A stretch of 23,905 bases of DNA from a virus, in the IMG/VR virus record IMGVR_UViG_3300032524_000300, positions 1-23,905 of that record. One strand, 5' to 3'. The position numbers were made by a program, and so were the translations under genes. Under the pieces are notes generated by a model. That model was given only the letters and a program-made list of their open reading frames with translations. It was not told where the DNA came from and searched no databases. Below are positions 7,108-13,769 of the stretch, piece after piece (within the stretch, counting starts at the first letter, position 1; every line of letters begins with the position of its first letter).

Positions 7108-8214
7108 ATGAGTAAAGGATCCATCTTAATTGTGTCTGAGGGCAACAAAGCAACCATCAAAATGACCGGCAGGGTCAATGACTGGAGTGCTGAGAGTTTC
7201 CAGATGCAGGTGGATGACTTAATTGCCAGAGACATTAAGGAGGTTGTCGTTTTTATCGACAGCATTGGCGGGGATGTAGTTGCGGCCAACCGGATTGCTC
7301 TTATCCTAGATACGTTGCCCTCCCAGCCAGACTGCGAAATTGGGGCCATCTGCGCCTCTGCCGCCACGAGGATATCCCTTAAATGCAAAAACAGATCTAT
7401 GGCCTCCAATGGGCTATATATGATACACAAGCCCAGTCTCAGCATGACCGGCAATGAGGATGAGGTGGCAAGCAATGCCAAGCTCATAAAGTCTATTACC
7501 CAGGATTACAGGCAGGCCTATGCCAAGGCGATGGGTGTTTCTGAGGATGAGGTAGAGAAGCTCTGGAAGGTGGACTATTGGATGGATGCTAAAGAGGCCA
7601 AGAAAAGAGGCTTTGTGACATCTATCTCCAAGGCCCCGGTTGCCATGAGCGCACGTATTGCCGCAGAGGCAAAGGATCACAATTGCCCAGCCGACCTACT
7701 GGCAAAAATCAATCAATCAAATAACAAACATATCAATCATATGAAAATTTCATTACTAGCAGCAGCCTTGGGGTCAGTGATTCCAGCTGTGTTAAACTTA
7801 GGCGACTCTGCCTCAGAGACAGAAGTTGCAGCAGCTATCACGAAGGTCATCAGCTCTAAAGATGAAGAAATTGTGAAGCTCAAAGAGCAAATCCAAGCCA
7901 ATTCTGATCAGCAGATCAAGTCATTGGTTGAGGCATCCATCAAGGATGGCAGAATCACTGCAACCGAAAAGCCCAAATGGGAGAGCATGCTTAAGGCAGA
8001 TTATGCCACTGCATCAGAGTTGATTGCAGGCCTATCTCCAACGGTTGACATCAACAAAGTCATCCAACCAGGTGCCAGTGCATCTGCCGATGATGAGGGT
8101 CGCAAATCTTGGGATTTTAGAAAGTGGGAGCTTGAGGATTCAAAAGGATTGCTTGCCATGAAAGCGGAGTCTCCTGAGAAGTTTGACAAATTACAGGAGG
8201 CCTATTACAGCTAG
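7108..8214 (+). CDS. prohead protease with fused scaffold (ClpP/S14-type, Mu gpI-like)
   Basis: Serine protease that processes the prohead, with a scaffolding C terminus. Residues 1-190 are ClpP-like: DSIGGDVVAA (51-60) is the glycine-rich oxyanion strand, CASAAT (82-87) holds the nucleophile Ser84, YMIHKP (104-109) the catalytic His107, and KVDYWMDAKEAKKRGFV (154-170) the acidic residue, probably D156. After a short polar linker (about 201-211), a new domain begins at Met212: a hydrophobic helix, then a Glu/Lys-rich coiled-coil-like stretch and a KPKWESMLKAD segment, as in Mu gpI C-terminal/gpZ scaffolds. First gene of the rightward operon. The linker is encoded by sequence that reads like a translation-start leader, so a second product is likely. 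Confidence 0.88.
   Translation: MSKGSILIVSEGNKATIKMTGRVNDWSAESFQMQVDDLIARDIKEVVVFIDSIGGDVVAANRIALILDTLPSQPDCEIGAICASAATRISLKCKNRSMASNGLYMIHKPSLSMTGNEDEVASNAKLIKSITQDYRQAYAKAMGVSEDEVEKLWKVDYWMDAKEAKKRGFVTSISKAPVAMSARIAAEAKDHNCPADLLAKINQSNNKHINHMKISLLAAALGSVIPAVLNLGDSASETEVAAAITKVISSKDEEIVKLKEQIQANSDQQIKSLVEASIKDGRITATEKPKWESMLKADYATASELIAGLSPTVDINKVIQPGASASADDEGRKSWDFRKWELEDSKGLLAMKAESPEKFDKLQEAYYS
7741..8214 (+). CDS. nested in-frame scaffold protein (Mu gpZ / lambda Nu3-like)
   Basis: An internal ATG in the frame of the protease would give a 157-residue scaffold alone (MKISLLAAALGS...). The bases before it (caatcatATGaaaa) closely match leaders of real starts elsewhere in this phage, such as gatcatATGaaat at 12614 and aacatATGaaaa at 19044. 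The linker codons before it encode a low-complexity Asn/His/Lys peptide, as expected if the DNA serves as a leader. The protein has an N-terminal hydrophobic helix, a Glu/Lys-rich helical middle and an acidic C terminus. Making scaffold from an internal start of the protease gene is established for Mu and lambda; here it is inferred from the start context. Confidence 0.55.
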   Translation: MKISLLAAALGSVIPAVLNLGDSASETEVAAAITKVISSKDEEIVKLKEQIQANSDQQIKSLVEASIKDGRITATEKPKWESMLKADYATASELIAGLSPTVDINKVIQPGASASADDEGRKSWDFRKWELEDSKGLLAMKAESPEKFDKLQEAYYS

Positions 8215-8230
8215 GTAGCTGTCAGGTTTA

Positions 8231-8264
8231 ACACCATAACAAAAAACAACAACAACAAAAACAC
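8231..8264 (+). promoter_or_regulatory. unstructured CAA-rich leader before the major capsid gene
   Basis: The 71-base gap before the capsid gene is almost free of G on the sense strand and contains repeated CAA units (acaacaacaacaaaaacac). Such leaders cannot fold, and in Bacteroidota, which lack strong Shine-Dalgarno use, may favour high translation. This fits the most abundant virion protein. Function is inferred. Confidence 0.3.
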
Positions 8265-8285
8265 ATTCGTACTAAGAATACCAAA

Positions 8286-9404
8286 ATGAAAAAAACGTCT
8301 AAACATTTACACTTTGTCTCAATGGTGCTGTTTTCAGCTCTCTTGGGCCTGATAGGCTTCTCTGTGCTGGATTCAGCATTTGAAATGGGAGGCCAGTTGG
8401 CTAAGTTTTGGCCAGCAGTTCCAGCCGTTAAGGTGGCTGTTGAATTTTTACCTTTTAACATCATCACCCTGGATAAATCCAGTTTTTATGCGGTGGCCAC
8501 GGCCATAGTGTTTGCCAAAACCCTGGAGGAGAATATTTACCCGGCCAATGAGTTTTACAAACAGAGCATTGATGACACTCCCTTTATCGATAACGATGGC
8601 AATGGAGACACGGTGAGAAAAGGTGTGGCAGGTACTAAACCAGGTGTTTCGAAGAACAGATCCAGCCTCCCGGCAACGATCTCTAAGCGAACCGATGATT
8701 TGGATGACTACTCGATCGATGAATACACCAGTGATCCATCCCTGATCCAGGTGACAGAGGATCTGATTGTCCGCTATGACAAACGGATGAGCCTGTTGTC
8801 CAACCATGCAGATGCTATTAATACCAGCGTTGCCGACAACTTAGCCAATTTGTGGCTGCCAGACGGCGCTGCAAATATTGTTAGATCTACAGGAGTCGCT
8901 ACACGAACCGCATCGGCGCCAGCTGCCACGGGTACACGCAAGAGAGTAACCAAGGCGGACATTATCAGTGTGGCTGAGATTATGAACAGGATGGATGTAC
9001 CAAGTGCGAACAGATTTATGTTGATCCCTGCAGAGTTCCTCAGTGACATGTTGCTCATCGATGACTTTGTGCATGCGGACAAAATTGGCAAAACAGCCCT
9101 TGTGGATGGATCCATTGGGCGGATTCTTGGATATGATGTATTTATGAGAAGCACCACGGGCGTGTACGATAACACCGCCACCCCGGTTAAGAAAGCCGTT
9201 GGAGCTGCAGGAGCGATCACCGACAACCTTGCCGCTTTGTTCTGGTATAAAAACTGGGTCAACAGAGCTGAGGGGAATGCTCAGGTCTTTATCAATGAGG
9301 ATAAGGCTGAGTACTACGGTGCTATCATGTCGGCAATGGTTAGAGCTGGTGGGAAAGCCAGAAAAGATAAAAAAGGCGTTGTTGCCTTGGTAGAGGCTGC
9401 CTAA
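8286..9404 (+). CDS. major capsid protein
   Basis: Main shell protein, expected HK97 fold. The 372-residue protein follows the protease/scaffold directly, as in Mu. The central and C-terminal parts fit: a KGVAGTKPGVSKN segment, RTDDLDDYSIDEYTSDP (about 136-152) and a peripheral domain ending in INEDKAEYYGAIMSAMVRAG (about 336-355), a pattern usual at the end of capsid proteins. The N-terminal 80 residues are unusual: after MKKTSKHLH there is a strongly hydrophobic stretch (FSALLGLIGFSVLDSAF) and two further non-polar segments, more like an exported protein than a scaffold-type delta domain. This part may be removed by the prohead protease. No alternative start downstream is convincing before residue 72. 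Confidence 0.8.
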   Translation: MKKTSKHLHFVSMVLFSALLGLIGFSVLDSAFEMGGQLAKFWPAVPAVKVAVEFLPFNIITLDKSSFYAVATAIVFAKTLEENIYPANEFYKQSIDDTPFIDNDGNGDTVRKGVAGTKPGVSKNRSSLPATISKRTDDLDDYSIDEYTSDPSLIQVTEDLIVRYDKRMSLLSNHADAINTSVADNLANLWLPDGAANIVRSTGVATRTASAPAATGTRKRVTKADIISVAEIMNRMDVPSANRFMLIPAEFLSDMLLIDDFVHADKIGKTALVDGSIGRILGYDVFMRSTTGVYDNTATPVKKAVGAAGAITDNLAALFWYKNWVNRAEGNAQVFINEDKAEYYGAIMSAMVRAGGKARKDKKGVVALVEAA

Positions 9405-9457
9405 GTAGCGTTTGCGTAAGAATAAGAGATAATTATTTGTACCAATCTTCTTGCTAT

Positions 9458-9483
9458 ATGGGCTGAGCTGACAGCCAGCCCAT
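9458..9483 (+). other. 8-bp hairpin between capsid gene and the next gene
   Basis: Perfect inverted repeat ATGGGCTG / CAGCCCAT with a 10-base loop, no T-tract. It overlaps the ATG at 9482, one reason to prefer the start at 9509 for the next gene. It may reduce read-through or mark an mRNA cleavage or stability point after the highly expressed capsid gene. Upstream, TTTG at 9409 and 9435 could be part of a weak Bacteroidota-type promoter. Confidence 0.4.
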
Positions 9484-9508
9484 GTGGCAAGTAAATACGT
9501 TAAAACCC

Positions 9509-9874
9509 ATGAACAAAGAAGCACAAAAGGTCATCAAATCAGTATTTGAGGCCAACAAAGATCAGGATGCATTTGTGGCCACATCAGACAGGCAATGTTT
9601 TTATACCGAAAACCAAGCCTTATCACATGCCAGGACTCTAAAGGATGACAGCATTGTTGCCGTTACTAGGGGTCAATTTGGGGATGATGATGATGTAGCT
9701 GACAAAGCAGCAGCCGACAAAGCTGTAGCTGACAAAGCAGCAGCTGACAAAGCTGAGGTGGACAAAGCAGCAGCCGACAAAGCTGAGGCGGACAAAGCTG
9801 AGGCTGTCAAAGCTGTAGATGGTAAAGGCGCGGACAAGGCACCAGTACCCATCAAAAAAACCGGGGGCAAGTAG
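9509..9874 (+). CDS. small protein with ADKA pentapeptide repeats, after the capsid gene
   Basis: Two parts are seen in this 121-residue protein. Residues 1-60 form a compact basic/acidic domain (MNKEAQKVIKSVFEANKDQD...) with a Cys-Phe-Tyr and a HARTLKDDSIVAVTRG segment. Residues about 64-112 are low complexity: eight five-residue units of the type ADKA(A/V/E), with a degenerate ninth, then a Pro/Lys/Gly tail. Such a tract would form an extended or helical charged tether. I do not recognise a characterised family. The position directly after the major capsid gene suggests a capsid-associated or head completion protein. The start at 9509 is chosen over 9482 because the latter lies in a hairpin and adds residues unlike the rest. 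Confidence 0.65.
   Translation: MNKEAQKVIKSVFEANKDQDAFVATSDRQCFYTENQALSHARTLKDDSIVAVTRGQFGDDDDVADKAAADKAVADKAAADKAEVDKAAADKAEADKAEAVKAVDGKGADKAPVPIKKTGGK
9698..9817 (+). repeat. 15-bp tandem repeat, eight units
   Basis: Eight imperfect units of the form GCNGACAAAGCNGNN, each coding for A-D-K-A plus Ala, Val or Glu. The unit is in frame, so copy number can vary without breaking the gene. A ninth, decayed unit follows to about 9832. Confidence 0.85.
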
Positions 9875-9882
9875 TCCCAACC

Positions 9883-9954
9883 AGCACAGTTGAGTAGCGG
9901 TAGCTCACCGGGATTCAGGTCCCGGCTGTAGAGGTTCAAATCCTCTCTGTGCGG
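9883..9954 (+). tRNA. tRNA-like gene with an 8-base anticodon loop, identity unresolved
   Basis: The cloverleaf is visible. Acceptor strands are 9883-9889 and 9947-9953, six good pairs with an A-G mismatch at 1-72. D arm 9892-9906 has a loop with the conserved A14, GG and A21 pattern. Anticodon stem CCGGG/CCCGG is perfect. The variable loop has four bases. T stem AGAGG/CCTCT is perfect, with loop TTCAAAT. CCA is not encoded. The anticodon loop (9913-9920) is ATTCAGGT, eight bases instead of seven. Depending on which T serves as U33 the anticodon would be CAG or CAGG (Leu-type triplet, or a four-base reading of CCUG) or UCA (opal). The short variable loop argues against a normal Leu tRNA. It lies in a 112-base gap between structural genes, same strand. 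Confidence 0.7.
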
Positions 9955-9986
9955 CAAACAACAACCAGTTAAAACCCATTTAAACA

Positions 9987-10442
9987 GTGAAAACCTTTAG
10001 CAACACAAGCAAAATCAGAATAGCAACCATGCACAAGGATCTGCAGCTGATTTTTAATGAGGCCCTCAAGGTTTCAGATGTTGACTTTGGTTGTGCCGAA
10101 GGTCACCGGACTATTTCTCGCCAGCAAGAGCTGTATGCTCAAGGCAGAACCAAGCCGGGCAGGAAAGTGACCCGGATTGATGGAGTCAATCAAATGAGTA
10201 AGCACAACTATGATCCATCCCTTGCCGGAGATATCTATGCCTGGTTAAATGGCAAGGCCAATTGGTCTGAGAGGCTTCTGATATACATTGGGGGAGTCAT
10301 GACAGCAACTGCAGCCAGACTGCTTGCTGAGGGCAGGATTACTCATGCCCTGCGCTGGGGTGGTAACTGGGACAGAGATGGTGAGATCGTAACGGATCAG
10401 GAGTTTGATGATTTACCACATTTCGAGCTGGTGAAAATATGA
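9987..10442 (+). CDS. endolysin, M15 family peptidase (L-Ala-D-Glu / VanY-like)
   Basis: Zinc peptidase expected to cut peptidoglycan cross-links at lysis. The 151-residue protein shows the M15 layout: GHRTISRQQELYAQGRTKPG (39-58), the zinc site SKHNYDPSLAGDIYA (71-85; His73, Asp82) and the C-terminal LPHFEL (143-148) with His145 as the third ligand and a nearby acidic residue as base. WGGNWDRDG (124-132) is also typical of phage members of this family. It starts with GTG at 9987; the N-terminal MKTFSNTSK matches usual endolysin starts better than the internal ATG at 10029. It has no signal peptide or membrane segment, so it depends on a holin. It overlaps the next gene by 4 bases (ATGA). Confidence 0.9.
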   Translation: MKTFSNTSKIRIATMHKDLQLIFNEALKVSDVDFGCAEGHRTISRQQELYAQGRTKPGRKVTRIDGVNQMSKHNYDPSLAGDIYAWLNGKANWSERLLIYIGGVMTATAARLLAEGRITHALRWGGNWDRDGEIVTDQEFDDLPHFELVKI

Positions 10443-10918
10443 GGAGCCTGGTGAACATATCGATCGGCTTTTTGCTCATGGTTTCTCTGGGCTCATGTGG
10501 TGTGTTTAACAGGATCAAAAAAGAGAAAGTAACTGAAAAGTCCAACTACTACAAAGAGTACTACCGGGATTCCTTGATTGTTGTGCCGGGAGGATCTGTG
10601 ACAACCACATTGGACTCCGGGGCATATAGGATGTTGCTTAAGAAGTTGGCAGAATCCAGGGGAGATACGGTGATTTATCAAAACGTATCTACTGGGGTCT
10701 CACTGAGATTTTACCAAGACGCGCTTGGCAGACTGACGGCAGAATGTAACAAAAAGGATGACCTGATCAATGCCTTGGTGAAGACAACGGAATCCAGCAG
10801 TACACGATCAGAAACGCTGACCAAGTATAAGCAAAACATTCCCATGATCGGACTTGGAGCTGGCGCTATGTTGCTGTTGCTTGTTTTATATCAACTATTC
10901 AAAAAAAGGACTAATTAA
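10439..10918 (+). CDS. lipoprotein with C-terminal membrane helix, probable unimolecular spanin
   Basis: The 159-residue protein begins with a lipoprotein signal (MRSLVNISIGFLLMVSLGSC, lipobox LGSC with Cys20) and ends with a single membrane helix (about 135-152, IGLGAGAMLLLLVLYQLF) followed by KKRTN. A protein anchored to the outer membrane by lipid and to the inner membrane by a C-terminal helix is the architecture of unimolecular spanins such as phage T1 gp11, which fuse the two membranes in the last step of Gram-negative lysis. Its 4-base overlap with the endolysin gene supports a lysis role. The region between the anchors has a Lys/Glu/Tyr-rich start and predicted strands. It could instead be an unrelated anchored lipoprotein, but position and topology agree. 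Confidence 0.72.
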   Translation: MRSLVNISIGFLLMVSLGSCGVFNRIKKEKVTEKSNYYKEYYRDSLIVVPGGSVTTTLDSGAYRMLLKKLAESRGDTVIYQNVSTGVSLRFYQDALGRLTAECNKKDDLINALVKTTESSSTRSETLTKYKQNIPMIGLGAGAMLLLLVLYQLFKKRTN

Positions 10919-10924
10919 ATAACT

Positions 10925-12157
10925 ATGTCACGCAATAACATTACAACTGAGCGGCTCACTGGGCAATTGGGCAGAAAAGCACCTAACCTAGATGGAGTTT
11001 GTGGCTTTATAGGCACCGGAGTGGCGGTAGCCACCAAACTGGACCTTGGAGCTATTTATAAATTGTACAGCATTGAGGATGCTGCAGCTCTTGGTTTAGA
11101 TGCTGCCTATGATACCACGAACAATGTGTTGTTATTTCATCATCTCGAGCGCCTTTACACGGGCAACCCAACGGCGGAGGTGCATTTGATGGTATTGGCT
11201 CAAACAGCCACCATCGCGGACATGGTTGACATCGCCAATGTGAATAATGCCAAGAAACTATCCAAGGACAGCGCTGGCAGAGTTAAGATGATTTTTGTCA
11301 ATCGAAATCCTGCAACCGGATATACCCCAACGCTCACCACGGGGCTTGATGCCGATGTGGTTGCTGCTATTCCAAAGGCTCAGGCCTTGGTTGAGGAGGA
11401 AGCTGGAGAGCATAGAAACATCTCCATTGTGTTGGAGGGCAGGAGCTTTAATGGCACCGCTGCTGCAGCACTCGATCTCAGGACATTGGATGCAGAGGGA
11501 GTGAGTGTGGTTATTGCTGCGGATCCAGATATTTCAGACAATCATGCCCTTTATGCCGGTTATGCGGCCATTGGAGACTTTGCCGGCATGATCACCAAGG
11601 CTGCCGTGTCTCAGAACTGTGCTGAGCCCATTGACGAGTTCAATGTGGTAAACGCCGCAAAGGGGCACTATGCAACCATCGGATTATCATCCAATTTGGG
11701 TCTTAACACCTATACAAATACCTCACTGAATACGTTAGATACCAAGGGCTACATTTTCGTTGAAGGAGTGCCAGATCTCACGGGCGCCTGGTTTAACGAT
11801 ACGCACACCGCAGTTGCGGTGACTGTTGACTATGCGTACATAGAAAACAACAGGACCATTGATAAAATCCTCAGGCTGTCTAGGGCTGCAATTATGCCCA
11901 ATCTTAAAGGCAGACTTAGTGTGGATGAGGAGACAGGATACTTGGATCCACATCAAAAGAGCAACTTGGAGGACATTGTAAAAGCCGCTCTGGAGATTAT
12001 GCTGACGGACGGCGATGTGAGTGGTGGAATTGACTGCTATATCAACGAAAAGGTCAACCTGTTGAGTGGTGGCACATTGGTCTTTGAGGTATCTGCAGTC
12101 CCCAAGGCAATAGGTCGATTGATCACGTTAAAGGTTGGATTTAATAACCCATTTTAA
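10925..12157 (+). CDS. contractile tail sheath protein (DUF2586-like)
   Basis: Sheath subunit that contracts to drive the tube through the host envelope. The 410-residue protein shows an N-terminal arm and strand (GVCGFIGTGVAV), a Rossmann-like middle domain (about 95-250, with SIVLEGRSFNG and VSVVIAADPDIS), and the conserved sheath C-terminal domain: DYAYIENNRTIDKILRLSRA (about 300-319), SNLEDIVKAALEIMLTDGDV, and the closing strand GRLITLKVGFNNPF. These C-terminal elements are those of the phage/Bacteroidota DUF2586 sheath group. It starts the tail block and is followed by the tube gene 22 bases on, the order sheath then tube seen in all myophages. Confidence 0.9.
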   Translation: MSRNNITTERLTGQLGRKAPNLDGVCGFIGTGVAVATKLDLGAIYKLYSIEDAAALGLDAAYDTTNNVLLFHHLERLYTGNPTAEVHLMVLAQTATIADMVDIANVNNAKKLSKDSAGRVKMIFVNRNPATGYTPTLTTGLDADVVAAIPKAQALVEEEAGEHRNISIVLEGRSFNGTAAAALDLRTLDAEGVSVVIAADPDISDNHALYAGYAAIGDFAGMITKAAVSQNCAEPIDEFNVVNAAKGHYATIGLSSNLGLNTYTNTSLNTLDTKGYIFVEGVPDLTGAWFNDTHTAVAVTVDYAYIENNRTIDKILRLSRAAIMPNLKGRLSVDEETGYLDPHQKSNLEDIVKAALEIMLTDGDVSGGIDCYINEKVNLLSGGTLVFEVSAVPKAIGRLITLKVGFNNPF

Positions 12158-12179
12158 GCTCATTTAAATACGAATAATC

Positions 12180-12590
12180 ATGGATATTACCATTAATGAT
12201 GAACGGTTTAGCCCTGCAGATGTGCAGGTCACTTTTTTAGGAAGAACCGTCATGGGCATAGCTCAAATCGACTACAAAGAGTCACAGGAAGTGGAAGATG
12301 TCCGGGTAACCGGCAACCGCAAGCCTGCAGGATATACTCGAGGTGGCTTTTCTTATGAAGGGGAGCTCACTCTTTTGCATGAGGAGGCTCTTGCCTTAAA
12401 GGTAGCTGCCGGAGGCTCCATTTTGAACTTAAAGCCTTTTCCAATCACCATTACAAAAATCAAAAATGGATTGATTATCAAGGAGACGCTTGTTGGTGTA
12501 ATATTCAAAGAAAACGCCAGATCCATCCAAGGTGGAGCTATTGGAGCTCTACAGGACCGGCTGCCATTTAAATTCTTTGATCTGAAGTAA
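12180..12590 (+). CDS. tail tube protein
   Basis: The 136-residue protein is of the right size, position and fold pattern for the inner tail tube: alternating strands throughout (DVQVTFLGRTVMGIAQIDYK, FSYEGELTLLHEEALAL, PFPITITKIKNGLIIKETL), one helix at about 66-72, and a final strand ending FKFFDL. Tube proteins of the gp19/Mu gpM kind form hexameric rings stacked along the tail. It follows the sheath gene and precedes the frameshifted chaperone, as expected. I see no family-specific motif, so assignment rests on order, size and strand pattern. Confidence 0.78.
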   Translation: MDITINDERFSPADVQVTFLGRTVMGIAQIDYKESQEVEDVRVTGNRKPAGYTRGGFSYEGELTLLHEEALALKVAAGGSILNLKPFPITITKIKNGLIIKETLVGVIFKENARSIQGGAIGALQDRLPFKFFDLK

Positions 12591-12613
12591 GTCACAACAT
12601 TTAAACCGATCAT

Positions 12614-12967
12614 ATGAAATCACAAGAACACAAACCGCCAAAGCTCAAAATTGTAGGGCAAGCCACCGCTGAGCAGATCTCCATCTGGAAAAAAGAAAAT
12701 TCAGAGGTGCACGAGATCACCGTGGAGGTCGTCCCAGGCATAGAGCATGGAGTTGGCTACCTCAAGGGAGCCTCTAGAGATGTGGCCGCTCGGGCTATGA
12801 CCATGTACACGCAAAGCAAGATCCTAGAGACGGGTGAGTTTATTATAAACAACTGCTGGCTTGGTGGAGATGAGCGCCTTAAATCCGACGAGAAGATTGC
12901 AATGGCTGCGGCTGTTGAGGCCAATCAGCTGGTTGAGTTTATGACCAGCTCGGTAAAAAAGCTCTAA
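12614..12967 (+). CDS. tail assembly chaperone, short form (gpG-like)
   Basis: The 117-residue product is the normal (unshifted) chaperone that coats the tape measure protein before tube polymerisation. It has an N-terminal basic stretch, the segment KPPKLKIVGQATAEQISIWK, a strand pair around ITVEVV, and a helix-rich C-terminal half (SRDVAARAMTMYTQSKILE, then EKIAMAAAVEANQLVEFMTS). Position after the tube gene and the frameshift signal at its end make the role nearly certain. The ATG at 12614 has the leader gatcat seen before several phage genes. Confidence 0.82.
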   Translation: MKSQEHKPPKLKIVGQATAEQISIWKKENSEVHEITVEVVPGIEHGVGYLKGASRDVAARAMTMYTQSKILETGEFIINNCWLGGDERLKSDEKIAMAAAVEANQLVEFMTSSVKKL

Positions 12968-13170
12968 CCTCTGGACCCGGGCCAATTAGCCTGGAGCCAG
13001 GGATGGATGCAATACGTAAAAGAGACGCCCTTTTAAAGTTCCATTTTGGGATCCAATCTCCCCAGGAGCTAACCGATGATGAGTATATGGAGCAGTGGGA
13101 AATGCTGCAGTTTGCTCTATCCTTTGAGGCAGCTAGGTACAGCGGAGATGATAAAGGAGTGACTTTGTAA
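12614..13170 (+). CDS. tail assembly chaperone, -1 frameshift fusion (gpGT-like)
   Basis: A frame in -1 relation to the short form overlaps its 3' end and runs to a stop at 13168-13170. Shifting at A AAA AAG (12955-12961) joins 116 residues of the first frame to 69 of the second: a Pro/Gly-rich linker, then MDAIRKRDALLKFHFGIQSP and an acidic helical tail (QELTDDEYMEQWEMLQFAL). The fusion has 185 residues. The extension alone would start at 13003 as a 55-residue protein, but no leader precedes it. In lambda G/GT and many tail operons the fused form links chaperone, tape measure and tube subunits. Here the tape measure is made from the opposite strand. Confidence 0.8.
12955..13002 (+). other. 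programmed -1 ribosomal frameshift signal
   Basis: Slippery heptamer A AAA AAG (12955-12961) lies in the correct phase (GTA AAA AAG), the same heptamer as E. coli dnaX. A 7-base spacer follows, then a two-part stem: 12969-12974 with 12997-13002 (CTCTGG / CCAGGG, one T-G), a 2x2 internal loop, and 12977-12982 with 12989-12994 (CCGGGC / GCCTGG, one G-T) around a 6-base loop. All three canonical parts are present at usual distances. Confidence 0.85.
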
Positions 13171-13172
13171 CA

Positions 13173-13769
13173 ATGGCACAGATAAAATTTAACATATCAA
13201 AAGGATTTAAGGAGGCATTTGGTCAACATCTGCCTCTTTTTGGCTTGCCGGGATTTGGTGAGCCAAATGCGTTGCCCAAGTTTGGCGATGCCGAAATCCA
13301 GGTAGAGAATTATCCGGAGTCATCTGATCGAGTTACACCAGGCACAGGTTTGGTTGTGGGAGATCGGATACGATTTGAGCACAAGGGCCAAGTCTACAAA
13401 ATGCCACATGAGATACTGGTTGGATACAACAGGCCCAAAAACATTGTCAAAACTCCCATGCAAGGAAAGGATGGCACCGTTAAGGAGTACATCTCCATGG
13501 ATGACTGGCAGATCACCATCCAAGGCTTTATCATTGATTACGATGTCATGGCCTATCCCATAGATCGGGTCTCTGAGCTCAATGAGTGGTTTGCCATCAA
13601 CAAGGAGCTCACCGTTGTGAGTGACTGGATGACCCGTCTGGGTATTTTTAATGTGGTCGTTGAGAGCCTTGATCTCCCGCCCATGCCAGGTGTTGCTAAC
13701 GCCCAAGCATTTGAGTTGGTTCTTCTCAGTGATGAGCCCGTGGAATTAGAACTAATAGCTAGATTATGA
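13173..13769 (+). CDS. baseplate/tail protein, DUF6046-like
   Basis: This 198-residue protein lies between the chaperone and the hub gene, in the place where Mu-like phages encode a DNA-circularisation/gp43-type or baseplate connecting protein. Visible features: a Gly/Pro/Leu-rich N-terminal (LPLFGLPGFGEPNALPKFGD), then mainly strands with the motif EYISMDDWQITIQGFIID (about 110-127), which is typical of small tail proteins that end a beta-layer, and RVSELNEWFAINKEL (about 134-148). The C terminus is acidic with VELELIARL. I recall this as resembling a Bacteroidota phage domain (DUF6046), from memory only. Overlaps the next gene by 4 bases. Confidence 0.6.
   Translation: MAQIKFNISKGFKEAFGQHLPLFGLPGFGEPNALPKFGDAEIQVENYPESSDRVTPGTGLVVGDRIRFEHKGQVYKMPHEILVGYNRPKNIVKTPMQGKDGTVKEYISMDDWQITIQGFIIDYDVMAYPIDRVSELNEWFAINKELTVVSDWMTRLGIFNVVVESLDLPPMPGVANAQAFELVLLSDEPVELELIARL

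Noticed and set aside
8841-9524. 227-residue minus-strand frame opposite the capsid gene
   Set aside because: Long only because the opposite strand of a biased gene stays open; Cys/Ser-rich and not protein-like, and it overlaps the clear capsid frame.
9690-9832. CRISPR-like array at the short repeats
   Set aside because: The 15-bp units are contiguous, without spacers, and lie in frame within a coding sequence.
9883-9954. General recoding of UGA in the phage, suggested by a possible UCA anticodon
   Set aside because: Many structural genes here end at TGA with immediate downstream starts (for example at 14759 and 13767), so UGA is used as stop.
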